Source of the DNA: Azolla pinnata
Taxonomy: Eukaryota; Streptophyta; Polypodiopsida; Salviniales; Salviniaceae
NCBI GenBank assembly: GCA_037176905.1
Contig: JBBBWG010002282.1
Coordinates: 1 to 33,540 of the forward strand
Length of the DNA: 33,540 nt
Direction: 5' to 3'
Below, one piece after another: positions 19,571 through 31,712 of this stretch. Below the pieces are notes generated by a model. It searched no databases, was not told the DNA's origin, and saw nothing but the letters and a program-made list of their open reading frames with translations. How positions within the stretch are numbered: the first letter of the stretch is position 1; each line of letters starts with the position of its first letter. The translations under genes and the position numbers were made by a program.

Positions 19571-22249
19571 ATGCCTGGCCTCATCCGTCCCGTCACAGAT
19601 CATAGGGAGCCGTCTTATCTTCCCAAACTTAAACCGAATCCTAATTTATATCCCCGTGCTAAAAATCTAGCCTCACAGAAAAACCTCACGCTTTATCATC
19701 TTCCTCCTGATCTGGAAACCCCAACTACTCCAAGACCACCATCCGATCCTTCTCCCACGCGAATAGCTTCTAATGCTCTTGATCCTGACATTATGTGTCT
19801 ACCAGAGAAAGGGAAACCTGTAGAAACAGTAATGGCTTTTCGTCCCTGCGGCCTTTATCAAGAGAGGCCGAGCATAATTACTATGTGCTCGTCTTCTTCG
19901 TCTGAATCCGGGAGCAATGGTAACCCGCACAATGAACCTAGCTCGGTTTGCCTTGCTGCCATGGTAGATGAGTTTATGGAGAGCGAGTATATCTATCGTG
20001 CTTGCAATCAGAGCGACCGTGTGCATCATGCCATGCTCAATGATGATTATAATGCCAAGAACCGGTCCTTGGTGAAAGACTATTTTACTCAAAAAGACAG
20101 TCTGGAAACAAACAGCATGAAGACCTCAGATATGCTTCAATCTCTGCAGGTTTGTAGAAGATTTCACCGCTGGAAAATGATGAACTTTCTGATTGTTGTT
20201 TGATCGTCAAGTCGTATTTGTCTGCATTTAATATTTAAAAGTCAGTCGAAGATTTTAGGATCAATCATAAAGATTCCTCTTTCTAAATGCTGTGTATATA
20301 AGCTAGCATATTTCTGGAGGTATTATGATTTTTTTCCTTAAAACTTTACCCTAATTTATGTCTTACCACAGAAGTTAAAGTTTCTTGTCTGATGCCTCCT
20401 GAAGATCTGAGTGTTACTAACTTTTGCTTGAACACCTTATGACTTCATATGTTTTGGTGAGAGGTCAAGCCTTCAGATATGTACTTTTAAACTTTGCTGG
20501 GGAAGATCTTCACTGGTTTTCCGGTTTATAGCTTTGTTAAGATCTTAGTCTGTTTCTATTTCCTTCAAAATATGATTTTCCTCAACACCTAACGTCAAGG
20601 TAATATATTTTGGTCAGAGATCAAGTCGTAGATCTGTAGTAGTTATAAATGTGATTAGCAAATATTCATTAAGTGGATCTTTCAGTTCTCCTTTGGTGAA
20701 ATGCACCTAGCCGAAGTTTAAGCTTTTAGATCACTCAATGCATATCCAGTTTATGCTTGGAACTATGAATTATTCCATCTTATTTCCTTTTTCTAATAAC
20801 TTTCTTCGAACAGTACCTGTTCTTATTAAGCTCCAGATTATATTAGGTCAGTATGTTTTCATGTATGACTGAGTAGACATTTTCGAATGTGTTCTCCAGT
20901 GCTTGGTTATTCACCCTCACTTGGACGAGGTAGAAGCATTGTTATTGAAGGATGTGGAGAAGATTTTGCAGTCTCTTTCTGCACAAGAGACAGGGTTGAT
21001 GGCTTGTAGTGAAGATGGTAGGAGAAATGAAAATGTCACACATAGATGCATCAAGAGGATTGTGATGAATCGTCTTCAGAAGCTTGGATACAATGCTGCA
21101 ATCTGCAGGAGTAGATGGGATCATACAGGTGGCATATCAGCAGGTATAAATACTGTATAAAATTACAGTGATGTGACATGAGGAACTAAGATATAGAGAC
21201 AATTTAGCTGCATAATTAGCACTTAGCACTTAAGTTGAGATAGATTTCTCAAGTTACACACATTTTCATTCTTTTGGCTGAATGACAAAGACATCTTGTA
21301 GTGGTTTGGAATTATGATTGCAAAAAATAAATATTATTGATGCATAAGACATCTTGGTAAGTAAAAACATGACATTTTTTGTTGAACTATTCCCACTTTA
21401 ATGGGCATACTATCATTCGTTTCCACTTAAGAGTAAACTTTTCTTTTGCCTTGCTTTAATATCATCATAAAGTCTGCAGTATTGATTTCAATTTATTCTT
21501 TGCACGCAGGTGAATATGAATATATTGATGTGGTGTTTGTTACGGATGCACAATATAGGTTTTTGAAGCAGCCAATGAGGCTTATTGTGGATTTAGACTT
21601 TCAAGCACAGTTTGAAATTGCTCGTCCTAGTGATGATTTCTCTATGATCTGGCAACTTCTCCCTCCTATTTTTATAGGGGCACCAGATAAGCTTCAACAG
21701 ATTGTACTTCTCATGTCTGAAGCTACCAAGAAATCCCTAAGAGAGGAAGGATTGCATCTCCCACCCTGGAGAAAACTGAGTTATTTGAAAGCAAAATGGT
21801 TCTCTTCATATAAAAGGACATCCAACTGCAATGTTAATGCTACAGCTCTTTGCAAAGATGGAGAGAGAATATGTACGGGCTTTACAAGCTCGACCAAGCA
21901 TACTAATGAGTTTGAAATGTTATACCATGGCCTAAATGCAGTTCAGCCTACAGATATTAACAATATACTAATTACTGATAACAATCATATACATAAAAAA
22001 GCAGGAATGGAGATATCTGGTTTGATATTAGACCAGAAGTGTGCAAGCAAAGATATTGTACTAAAGAAACAGAATGACAAAGATAAGATAACAGTCTTGG
22101 CATCTGATTGGCAACTTCCAGCCATTGCCGACAAAAGATTGGACCCAACCTCAGAGTCGAAGCAAGGTGTTAAAGTCATTGGATTGGTCTCGTTGATGTT
22201 GAAAAGTCATGACAAATCAGCTCATGGTATTATGGCAGGTGCATCATAA
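19571..22249 (+). CDS. DUF506 family protein (PDDEXK-like nuclease fold, function unknown)
   Basis: Three exons, 19571-20149, 20900-21143 and 21510-22249, joined by GT-AG introns in phases 0 and 1, give 520 residues. The ATG at 19571 (MPGLIRPVTD) is the first in frame. Family marks are SSVCLAAMVDEFME (124-137), the predicted nuclease-fold core around ICRSRWD, GEYEYIDVVF (275-284) and RLIVDLDFQAQFEIARP (298-314), and HLPPWRK (357-363) followed by KAKWFSSYKR. The C-terminus contains SDWQLPAI, as in longer members. DUF506 (Pfam PF04720) is a widespread plant family classed with PDDEXK nucleases by structure prediction. Enzymatic activity is not shown; some members have been linked with root hair growth or calmodulin binding. 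A GCAG/GTGCAT site at about 22238 could act as an alternative donor just before the stop. Confidence 0.9.
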
Positions 22250-25200
22250 AAGGACGGACATCAACACGAATATGTTGCTTAAGTGTTTGGCTCAGAGGAA
22301 TCAGCATAACCAGATGTTTTCAGAATGGATCAGCATTGCTAAGATTAGGTGTGCTGATGAAGAGGGAAAACAACTGATCCTCTCATTATTCCACTTCCCC
22401 TTTCTCAGGGTTGTATAGTGTCTTTCCTATCTCAGAGCTGTATAGTGTGTGTGTGTGTGTGTGTGAGCCGAGTGTGTTTGCTTGTCTCCCTTCCCCTCGC
22501 TCTTTCTTTAAATATATATATATATACACAGATATTTCTCTGCACACTATAGAGAAGCCATATATATACGAAAGGTGCAAAATCTGCACACGGATTTTTT
22601 TATTATGCTAAGGGACCTGCAATCCAGCATGGGGGATCCCTGAGATATTTTTCTAGGTAGAGGATTGTGGAGCACTATATTTTTGCTTCTCTTTCTGTTT
22701 ACAGGTCCAACTTTCTATGAAACTATAATGCAGTTGGAAGCTTCGGGTTTGTGTCATGACTCATCAGTCTACGTTTGTTTGTCAAAAGATTTAGTGGTGC
22801 ATCTGTCAACTCAATTTGTCAAGGCTATTAATAATGTTGTTTATTCTCAAGTCAACAATATATCTTTGTTTTGCTAGTGTTTGACAAACTGGCATTTTTG
22901 TTTGAAAGGTCTAGATCTGACATTTATACTAGAAGGCTAGTAGTCACTACCTTGACAATGTATATATATTATCTCTTGTAGGGAAGGCAGGTGCTAAAGG
23001 CAATAAAAAGGGAACATGGAGAAGAGCCTCAAGCGAGGAGAAACAAAATGTCGTCAATTCGAATAGAGGTTGGTGGCATCAAGAATAATGGCAGATGTAA
23101 ATGTCATTAAGGGAACCCATGCGTAGAAGTGTTTGATTTAATGTATTGTTCATATGCTGAAGGCTCCTGAGTCCTTACCATAATTCACAGGGGAATTCAA
23201 TCGGAGTTGTTGCAAGCAGACAAAGGCTTGTCATAGAATGGAAGGTAATGCCTTTACTGTAACAAACGACTACAAGGTGTGAATTGATGATATATCTTCC
23301 TCCCTCACGGCTTTCCCACCCTTGATTGCTTGAAGGTAGTTGAAGAGATGGACAAGTTGTTGAAGATTTGAGGGAATCGTATTCGGTTCTCCATTTGGTA
23401 TGCAATGCGGGCAAGAAGTAGTTATGTATCATTTAGTGACCACTTCTTATTGGAGACGTAAGCTGTGTGCTAACGCTACAAAAAACTCACATACTTCATC
23501 GGTAACATACGTATCATGCATCCACACACAACACACACATAAATGCATACACATGCATACAATACAGTACATATGTAGAGTTTAATAGAAGTACGTATAA
23601 CCAGTACATATGCAAAGCTCACAATGAAGGTTATAAGACACTTTACCTGAAGGTCATTTTGTATATTCTTCCATAGACACATGAGTGTAGTTACTTCCAT
23701 GCATCAACTCCACACACAAATGGACAAACACCCACACGCGCCATATGCTTTATCATGTAGAATAGATACACTGTAGCATTACATTTATACATTCATAAAT
23801 ACATATAGAAATCATTCCATGTATACACACTTAGACGCGCCTACATATAGATATATTAAATCATTTTATCTAGACCATACATGCATACAAAATATCCTCG
23901 TGTTTAGATGGGGCTATCTATTAAGGAGTGTGGAGGTGATCTAGAGATTGTATAGCTCAAGAAAATTAACCAAGTTGGTATAAGGTTAAGTACAAATCAG
24001 GTTAGTGATTACTTAACCTTGAATTACTGCAGCCTTATAGTAAAGTGTCAAATCACTGTTATTTCTAATCTTGTATGTCAATATTAACCTTATATAAAAT
24101 ATCTGTACCTTGCAAGAATTTGAAAAACGCTTTTTATTGCAGCTGTTCATTGATGTGAAATGGTACAAAAGGTGACACCAGATGATATGTTTGGTAAGAG
24201 AGTGCTCTAACATGTTAGTGAGACAATCAATCATGACCTCCTTTACAACAAGCATCGCTTGTACATGTTCAGTTTATGGATGGTAATTGTGTTGGAATGC
24301 ATCCAATAGGAGATCGACGTAAAGTTTTGTTTTCTAACTCAAAATGTGTGGTTCTCTTAGACTAGCAAGTAACAAATGACATTTGCACCCGTAAGCTGCA
24401 TGTGAAGGGCATCATAATCTTTCGAGGCTTAGGTTAAGTAGGCATATATAACCTTCACAGAATTTGGTATTTTTCACGCTTAGGTTAAGTAAATCAAGGT
24501 GCATTGCCATGACAGTTGAGAGGGTACACATACAAACAAGGTTAAGCCCAACTGCAATTCGATACCCGATATGTGAAGATGACCCAAGGTATCCCGATAC
24601 TTGAGTTTGATGAGGGCAAGGCCGACTCGGACTCCAACATCTCTAGACAACAAAATAAGTCTATAACATTGAATGGAAGATGAACAAGGAACATGCTTCA
24701 TCTTCTAATATTCAAGTGTTCTCCTTGAGCCAAGAGTGTTGAACCCGGTCATCATTTCAGAACCGATGCTTTGCCTGATCGGTCCAGACTCTAAATCTTT
24801 CTTCCACTCCCTTTCCCTTGATCACATGTTCATGCTATTGCATTTAGGTGCCCCTCTTTTGATTAATATACCAGTTTTGAATTACGCATCCTTTTGTCGT
24901 ATAGAGAGTTCTATTAACCAGCCTATGCGATCAATAAAAACTGTAACGAATCATTCATTATTTAACAGCTGTATCGAATCAATCAAATATTGAATCAAGC
25001 CCTATTTTCTTTCTGTGGGAAGTATACAATCTTCAGGGATCATCTATCCTTAAGAATCAACCAAACTCCATCTTTTCTACACATGTAACTACATTATTTG
25101 ACACCCAATCCTTGTTACGAGTGACAAGATGCAACGACTTATATATACGTTTCTATTGAAATCCTCCTTATAATTCTACAGAATACAACAAATTGTGTTC

Positions 25201-25816
25201 AATGAAGTCATATTATATCAATGCTATCCAAATTGATAAGCCCAATGTCACAAACAGCAATGGGTCCAGTGTTCCAATTCGTTGCAACATGCATTTGTAA
25301 TATTCACTCTAGAGAATCAAATCGATACCCCATTATCACACCTCTTCCTAAATTTGGCTTAAAAAATTCAGTCATTTGCAGAGAGTCATCAGATACAAAT
25401 GCATGATCCACAACCCAAGGTTTGAAAACAGATTCACAGCCTTCACAAAAGTCAATGCTCAAATACTCATCTGCAGTACAAGTTACAACATCCAGGAGTC
25501 TTAACCTCCGGGTTATTTTTGTACAACCCCTGAAGGAACAAGCCATTGTCCAGGGATTTGACACATGTTACTTGATGGTAGGGCTGGAAATGCTAACATC
25601 TCCCTACGAAATGCACTGTGAGAGTTGTTATTACAACATAGCATCCTTCGCCTCCAAATTTTATTTTGGGAACTTCAAAAAGGATATTAGATTACAAGTA
25701 AATTTGTTTGAGGAAATAAACCTTGTCAAGACACACCCCCTAAGATTGTAGTGGATAATGCTCTTGCAATAGGAAAACACGGAGCCATCCTTCTCTCCAT
25801 GACTCTGACCATATCC
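22250..25816. other. Intergenic region between DUF506 and RPB5 genes
   Basis: Convergent genes flank 3.6 kb with no supported coding region. Dinucleotide runs lie at 22445-22465 (GT), 22512-22525 (TA) and 23520-23540 (CA). A stretch after TTTACAG at 22704 stays open to a stop at 22877 (from FYETIMQLEASG) and could be an alternative 3' exon of DUF506, but no homology is recognised. A minus frame at about 25304-25564 lacks a proper ATG start and any motif. The word CTTAGGTTAAGTA occurs twice, near 24427 and 24479. Confidence 0.45.
22445..22525. repeat. (GT)n and (TA)n microsatellites
   Basis: About 21 bp of perfect GT repeat at 22445-22465 and a TA run at about 22512-22525, downstream of the DUF506 stop codon. 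Confidence 0.85.
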
Positions 25817-27721
25817 TTAAACAACAAATCGATATGTGACATAACGCCCAGCAGTCTCACTAGGACGAATGACTTTCACCACATTGCCCCTTTTCAGCCC
25901 ATAATATCGAGCAACTGGATCGCTTTCTTGCATTCGTGGAAGCTGTATACGAAAATAAAACATGAGGGAACACTATTTTTTACTTTCCGCATGGTCGGGC
26001 ATAGATTAACCTGGAACTACTAAGCTCATATGCCATTTTCACTGTAATGATAACAGCTGTGAGAAAATACGACTCATCTACGACAGCATTCATTATATTT
26101 TGCATTGGCCGCTATACGGGCTTTCAACCAATGAATCGACAAAATTTAAGCACTATATTCAGTGCAAATCGATGGCTGCGATATTTTATAAAAATTAGAA
26201 TGAAGGAACAAAGAAACAGCATACTTCCGAGAATGGGAGGGAAGAAAAAGGAAAACCTGTGTCTCTTTCACTGTGTATCGCTCCAATAGAGCCTTCTTCT
26301 CATCTGGAGTAAGAAGTTGATGTTCTGGAACCAAAACATGCTCTTTAATATTCACAAGCAACTCCGAATCCTGCAATATATGTGCAATCTGCTTCATCTT
26401 TTCATTTTAGGGCAGTACTCTCCTGGTAAATCCAAGACATGACTACTCATACATATGGCTTCAAATCTCTCTATATACACCCCTATATACAATGTCTTTC
26501 AGAAATCACAAATGAAGACATAAAGTCAAAATTCTAAGAATCTTTCCGGTGCATCTATGATGAAATCAACACACCAAGCACTGTAGTTGAATACCTGAAA
26601 AACCTCCAGAAGGTATTTCGATGACATCTCACTCACGCATTGTTTTGCGAATGGAGTTAAATTTTGCTGCACAATAAGTATGGCCCTGTGCACGTTTTCT
26701 GATTTCATGCGTTCAGCATATGTCTTGATTGTCTTCACTCCAACCTTTGCCTCGTCTGGAAAGAAGACAAACAGCTATGGAAACGGAAAGTGTGCACAAA
26801 ATAAGAAATTATCCTATCAATAGATATGTTAAGAACTAATCTATTTTTAAGACATATGATTGAACTGATGACGTGCACACAGTTACTTAGACTCGGCAAA
26901 GAACTCCTCAAATGCTCGTATATTTTTGTGTATTTAACCATATGCCCTTCATGTGTACAATTCAAAATATAGCAAAAGATTTCAATCTGTTTACATTTCA
27001 CTCTTCTTGCATTATTTGAGTTGGGGCGTTCTGTTCTCAAATAACGCATTCAATTATGAGGTAATGTCTACATATCTAAGTTTGATCCTTTGCTACAGGT
27101 TGTTTATTGGTAGTATGCAAAACACTAAAACTGACCTAAGATTTTGTATGCTTTATCGAATCAATAACTAGGTCATGTCTACCTAGCTAAGTTTTGATCC
27201 TTTGCTACAGGTTCATACAAAACACTAGAATGGCATAAGATCTTCCTATATGTGGGTTTCACTGAGTCCTTGTCTGTATCGACGATGAATACCAATCCTT
27301 CGTTGCAGTTCTGTTGCCATAGGAGGAAACACTGTAATTCCACAAGATGTCATTTGGTCACTTGATTAAGTGTAAGGAGTCTGTGCATAGGCATTAGAGG
27401 CTTCTTTTCATGAGCACCTCCAAATTCACAAGTTAAGCATCAATCAGCATACACTCTCTACAAGCGAAGGACTGCTGCAAGAAGTCGAGGAAGGGTGGGG
27501 GGGGAACAAACCTGTTCGGAGGGGTTGGAGCGCTTAGACTTGACGATGACGAGGTCGTCTCGCTTGGGCTCGTCGCCATACTTCTCCCGGAACTCCGCCT
27601 TAGACATGGAGATCTCGAAATCGGCAACGAGGTAGTCGCGGTCGCGGAGCATCTGCATCACAGTTCGTCGGATGCGGTAGAGGCGGGCGCTCTGCTCGTC
27701 GAGCTGCGGATGAGAAGCCAT
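25817..27721 (-). CDS. NRPB5: DNA-directed RNA polymerase subunit RPB5
   Basis: Four minus-strand exons, 27721-27512, 26774-26595, 26370-26257 and 25942-25817, all phase 0 and GT-AG, give 209 residues, close to the usual 205. Motifs include [15 protein letters not shown] and [14 protein letters not shown] in the N-terminal jaw domain, [14 protein letters not shown] and [10 protein letters not shown] in the middle. The assembly domain has [43 protein letters not shown] and the end [16 protein letters not shown]5 is shared by nuclear RNA polymerases I, II and III (and IV in plants) and lies in the lower jaw near downstream DNA. The N-terminus is short and lacks the extended head of the Pol V-specific paralogue NRPE5, so it is called the general subunit. 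Two MITE-like elements lie close upstream. Confidence 0.95.
27058..27240. repeat. Imperfect direct repeat in intron 1 of RPB5
   Basis: GTCTACATATCTAAG then TTTGATCCTTTGCTACAGG (about 27065-27100) is repeated as GTCTACCTAGCTAAG then TTTTGATCCTTTGCTACAGG (about 27177-27212). ACAAAACACTA-type words follow both. The copies are about 112 bp apart. Confidence 0.8.
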
Positions 27722-27727
27722 GCGTCG

Positions 27728-27752
27728 CTCGATCGATCGATCGATCGATCGC
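27728..27752. repeat. (GATC)n microsatellite in the RPB5 leader
   Basis: Six copies of CGAT start about 7 bp upstream of the RPB5 start codon, so they are very likely in the 5' UTR. The unit is self-complementary and could form a hairpin in the mRNA. Confidence 0.85.
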
Positions 27753-27863
27753 CCGCTCGATCGCTCTGTTCTCTCTTCCTCCGCTTCTCTGTTCTGTTTC
27801 TGTACTCAAGCTTTTAGAAATTGCATATCTACCCTTCTACAATTTCAGATGTATTCTTATATG

Positions 27864-28249
27864 GGGAAAAACAGATTTTATTAGTTGCATTTTAACGCCA
27901 GATTAGGCTCGGTTTTATCGCTGGAAATTAACTCCCCAATTAATTGATGAGCACCAAATTAATTAGGTTCTGCAATCGCTAGATTCTGTTAATCGAACAT
28001 ATTTACCGAGGGAGTCGACTGGTAAACCGATAGCAGGAAGCGAGAAGGCAGAGCAGGAAGATTATGAATCGACGAACTTGATTGAGAAGAGATAGACTGG
28101 AAGCGACGAATAAGAGAAGAGCCGGATCGATTAGCGAGAAGCGATCAGGGCTTAATCAATTCGTGATGAAACTAAGCGTTACTCCGTAATTTCTAACATT
28201 TTTAGTAAGCGTTAAAATGTAATTAAAAAATCAGTTTGGCAATTTTCTC
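27864..28249. mobile_element. MITE-like element 1 with long imperfect terminal inverted repeats
   Basis: The left end GGGGAAAAACAGATTTTATTAG and on to GCATTTTAACGCC is matched by the reverse complement of the right end, GAGAAAATTGCC, CTGATTTTTTAATTAC and CATTTTAACGCT. There is no coding capacity. The interior (GAATCGACGAAC, GAAGAGATAGA, GAGAAGCGATCAGG) matches element 2 read in the opposite direction. The target duplication is not clear; flanks show ATTCTTATAT and AATTATATA. It lies 143 bp upstream of the RPB5 start codon. Confidence 0.65.
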
Positions 28250-28328
28250 AATTATATACCTTGTACCTATTTCGAAATTACACCAAAGAAACCCTAACCA
28301 TCGCATTGTCTATGCATATATGAATTAA

Positions 28329-28780
28329 GGGAAAATTACCAAAATAAGCCTACCAAATTCATTAAGTATATTTTAACACCTATTAGATTTTGAAAATTGC
28401 AAAGTTAACACCTAGTTTATCTCTTTATGCCCAATTAATTCCCACTGATTGATTTTATTCTTTCCCTTACTATTGCTTCTTCCTAATCGCTTCTCACTGA
28501 TCGATTCCATCCTTCTTTTATTAATCAGTTCCATCTATCTCTTCGCATGTTCATTGATTCTTATCTTCGTATTTGCTTCTTACTTCATACGGTTTGTTTA
28601 TTAATCGATTTCCTGACAATATTCGATTAGCAAACAAAAGCTAGACATTTCAGAATCTAATTTTTTTGGTCTAGTTTTTGGTAAAAGATAAAGGTAGGCA
28701 TTGATTTGCAATTTTCAAATTTAGGAGGGCATTAAATTGTAACTGTTTGATTTGTTAGCCATTTTCTACTGGATTTTCCC
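28329..28780. mobile_element. MITE-like element 2 with about 95-bp terminal inverted repeats
   Basis: The left end begins GGGAAAATTACC and contains GATTTTGAAAATTGCAAAG. The reverse complement of the right end begins GGGAAAATCCAG and contains AATTTGAAAATTGCAAATC at the same distance, so the arms align over about 95 bp with gaps. ATTAA stands directly outside both ends (28324-28328 and 28781-28785), a possible 5-bp target duplication. It is 452 bp, with no coding region. It is non-autonomous; long TIRs suggest a Mutator-like origin, but the short duplication does not fit well, so the superfamily is open. Confidence 0.7.
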
Positions 28781-28785
28781 ATTAA

Positions 28786-30109
28786 GTAAACCACCACAAA
28801 GCACAAAGCATTGATGCAACTATGCCTACGCTTGAGCAACATGCCGAGTCGAGCCAAGTGTGATCTAGCCATGAAAGGTGAGATCAAGATGGTGTTGAAC
28901 CCTACTCTATTGAAGGTGGTTTCGATAACCAAGTTCTTATTTAGCCAAGAACACTGAGAAGAGCAGAGCCAAGGTTTGACTCCTCCACCATGTTGGTTTA
29001 GATGCTTGGGCTTCGAAGCCGAGGGATCGTTTAGGCCGAGCCAATATGTGATTTACAGTTCTTGCTCGTTTACGATGAATGAAGCCAATCCCAAAAAGAC
29101 TTGGCTTTAGCCTCCCAATGATATCTGCCTCAACATATTCTTCACAAATGCTAGCAAACCTTTGACAAACACAAAGCATACTATTAGCAGGCCCTTGATT
29201 CTCAGGTGAATCTTCGAAGCCCTTGTCCATTCATCGAGAGCTCAGCCGACAAGGATCATTAGCACTCACAAAATCTTTACCAAAAAACAAGAGATTATAG
29301 ATTGAGACTTCAATTTGCAAAAATCAGCTTAACAAACACTGTTTTCGCTCACTAGACAATTTCCTCTTACGATAATACTCTATATACACAGCTCAATGTG
29401 ATCAAAGCAATGCAAAACCTTTCAAAGCAATGTAAAACTTGTGCCATATTCGCTCTCAAGTGTCTTGGAGATGCATATACATGTAAAAAAAAAGTTTGAT
29501 GTTTTAGGGGTTCACCCATGTTAAGGATAGTTGCCCCTTCGCAAACTTATTTTCGCTTTCCAAAGAACACAATTTCGATAGACACCTGCAAGTAATAAGT
29601 TACAACTACGCATTTCGTGATGAATGCATCGGTTCAACCCACCATGTTATGTCAGGAAAAGATAACCTACGTACACGAATGACAAACTCTTTCATAGAAA
29701 GACCTACCACTGTATAGCCAGGCTGCAAACAGAACAAGAATCTGCAATAGTTTATTCTTACAAATGATGCGAAAGTTCAAACTGAGGCCATAAACAGAAT
29801 ATGAAGCTGAAAGGTTAAGAAAAACAAGTATTACCTCAAATGTTCAAGAATATCAAATCATCGAAAAGGAATGGTTTTTCGAGGGAGTTCCATGCTCTAG
29901 ACAATAGGAGTTCAGTGCCTCATTTTACATTGTAAAAGGGGACTTTCTTGAGATGTTGCAGATTATTGACGGTTTCTTCCACAGAATTTTCCTCCATTTC
30001 TATCTTTAAGGTAGAACCCAAAAGATCAATTCCACAGGTGCATTGTTTAAGAAAAACAAAAACAGGGTTTTCTTTTTAGCATATAAATCAAAGGTTGCAC
30101 TCACTCTTT
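28786..30109. other. Gene-free stretch between MITE-like element 2 and the Rieske gene
   Basis: About 1.3 kb. A minus-strand ATG frame at 28937-29230 (97 aa, starting MDKGFEDSPENQG) has no recognised domain and could be a decayed repeat fragment. The rest is AT-rich and includes the 3' UTR of the Rieske gene near 30109. Confidence 0.45.
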
Positions 30110-31712
30110 TCAACCAACCAGCAGCTTCTGCTCATCTAAGAACTTGTATGTTGGCACCTCAAGATTGTAAGGAGCAGGGCCTTTCCTGATTCTTCCAGAA
30201 ATATCATAGTGAGAGCCATGGCAGGGACAAAACCAACCTCCATAGTCTCCAGCATTCGGCAATGGGACACAACCAAGGTGAGTGCAGACTCCGACTACAA
30301 CAAGCCATTGGGGTGAAATGACCCTGTCCGAATCTGCTTGAGGATCCCTCAGCTCGTTCAGAGTCACATTATTTGCCAATTTGATGTCATCCTCTGTCCG
30401 ATGACGAATGAAAACTGGCTTCCCCCTCCATTTCACTGTAACTGTCGACCCAGGTGCTATGTTGCTAAGATCCACCTCCAATGAGGCAAGCGCTAACACA
30501 TCCTTACTTGCGGACATGCTCAATATGAACTTCAGTATCACTAATCGGATCATTGATGCATAGATGAACCTCCCACCAGTCATGACAAAGTACGTGAATG
30601 CCTGCTTGCTCGGGTCACCTGGAGGATATCTCTCATGAACAGACTCATCATATACGATGTTCGAGTCTGGACCCTTGACAACACTCACCGCAGATGCCCC
30701 CGAGGTCTGTGCTGTGACCTCGCTAGAAAAAGCTGCAGAAGTAAGGAATATTTTTTAATCAAAGATGCATAGTAACAAGATTGTTTAGTATGTGTCGTGA
30801 AAAGTGAAAAATGTCACTTCACGGGGAAAAACTGCATATATTATGACCAGTTTTCATATTTAGTTATGTAGTATATAACTTTTTAGCAAACACTGTTGGA
30901 AGAGCATTAAAAACAGCTCACTAGTTTCGTTAGAAAAAGCAGCAATTTAAGGAGACCTTTCTTTTGATTGTAGGTGTCGTAAGGGTCATCATTGATCCTT
31001 ACAACACCTACAATCAAGTTCGTTTCAAGGAAGAAGAATAAAAGACTGTGTTTTCCGACACTACATTATCATTTACGAAGATGATCATGCTTTTCAGATT
31101 GACAAATCCAACGGCTTTCTTCCTGCACATGTTTGCTGCCACTATGATGCGTATTCAATTTTTTTTTAAAATAGTGCATTTGAAGGGTTGCAAATATATG
31201 CCACTTCTTGCCTTAAAGTAGCTAGTACTCTTCACAATTTGAAGCCTCGGAGCAATACTGATGGATGGATGTACGTACTATATCACTGACTACTCACAGA
31301 AACTTCTATAAGATCCAGTAAAAGAAATCGTGCTAATATCTACCCATCATCTGGATTGTAGGCTTTATGCACAAAAGCCTTGCACAACACAGATGAACAT
31401 ATACTTCTCAAGATACCGTGATAATGTGATTATATCGTCAAAGAGACCAAAGGATGGTGAAAACGGCAGTCTCCGTATTTTTATGTTAGAAAACAACCAA
31501 AGATGATTAAAAACAAGCCTTCTACAGGAAAGAGAAATGGGACCTCGTATTATTGGGTATCTCCATGCAGCAAAACCCATGGGGGCATCGATCCTGCCTA
31601 GATCTTGAATATTTTTTAACCCTGAATCATTTTGTGATATCCAGGTCTTAGACGTTTTAGTTGAAATTACGCGGGAACTTGATGTCAATTTTCTATACAC
31701 GCCCCTTAACAT
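30110..31712 (-). CDS. UCR1: Mitochondrial cytochrome bc1 complex Rieske iron-sulfur subunit
   Basis: Two coding exons on the minus strand, 31712-31544 and 30732-30110, joined in phase 1 at CGAG/GTCCCA and CTGCAG/CTTTTT, give 263 residues. The N-terminus [15 protein letters not shown] is a Ser/Arg-rich mitochondrial presequence; the joined residues RAFSSEV match the family's processing-site region. A conserved [11 protein letters not shown] leads to the single membrane helix (about 102-125, [19 protein letters not shown]) and the flexible hinge [13 protein letters not shown]. The [2Fe-2S] cluster ligands are Cys206 and His208 in CTHLGC and Cys225 and His228 in CPCHGSHYD; Cys211 and Cys227 form the stabilising disulfide. 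It carries electrons from ubiquinol to cytochrome c1 in complex III. TTTTCAG ten bases before the ATG (acceptor at about 31723) implies a further leader exon upstream. The protein is complete, with no missing ligand. Confidence 0.95.
30964..31017 (-). repeat. 25-bp near-perfect inverted repeat (hairpin) in the Rieske intron
   Basis: Arms at 30964-30988 and 30993-31017 with a 4-base loop. The plus-strand left arm starts TTGATTGTAGGTGT and the right arm ends ACACCTACAATCAA. Only two of 25 pairs are not Watson-Crick; in the transcribed minus strand one of these is a G-U wobble. It sits in the intron between the two coding exons. Confidence 0.85.

Noticed and set aside
25304..25751. Opposed frames downstream of RPB5
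   Set aside because: The minus frame starts with GTG and not ATG. Neither frame shows a known domain or joins in frame to the RPB5 exons, whose stop codon is already at 25817.
28937..29230. Minus-strand 97-aa frame with an ATG start
   Set aside because: No family recognised, no splice partner found, and it sits in repeat-rich intergenic DNA. It may be a decayed repeat fragment; a protein search would settle it.
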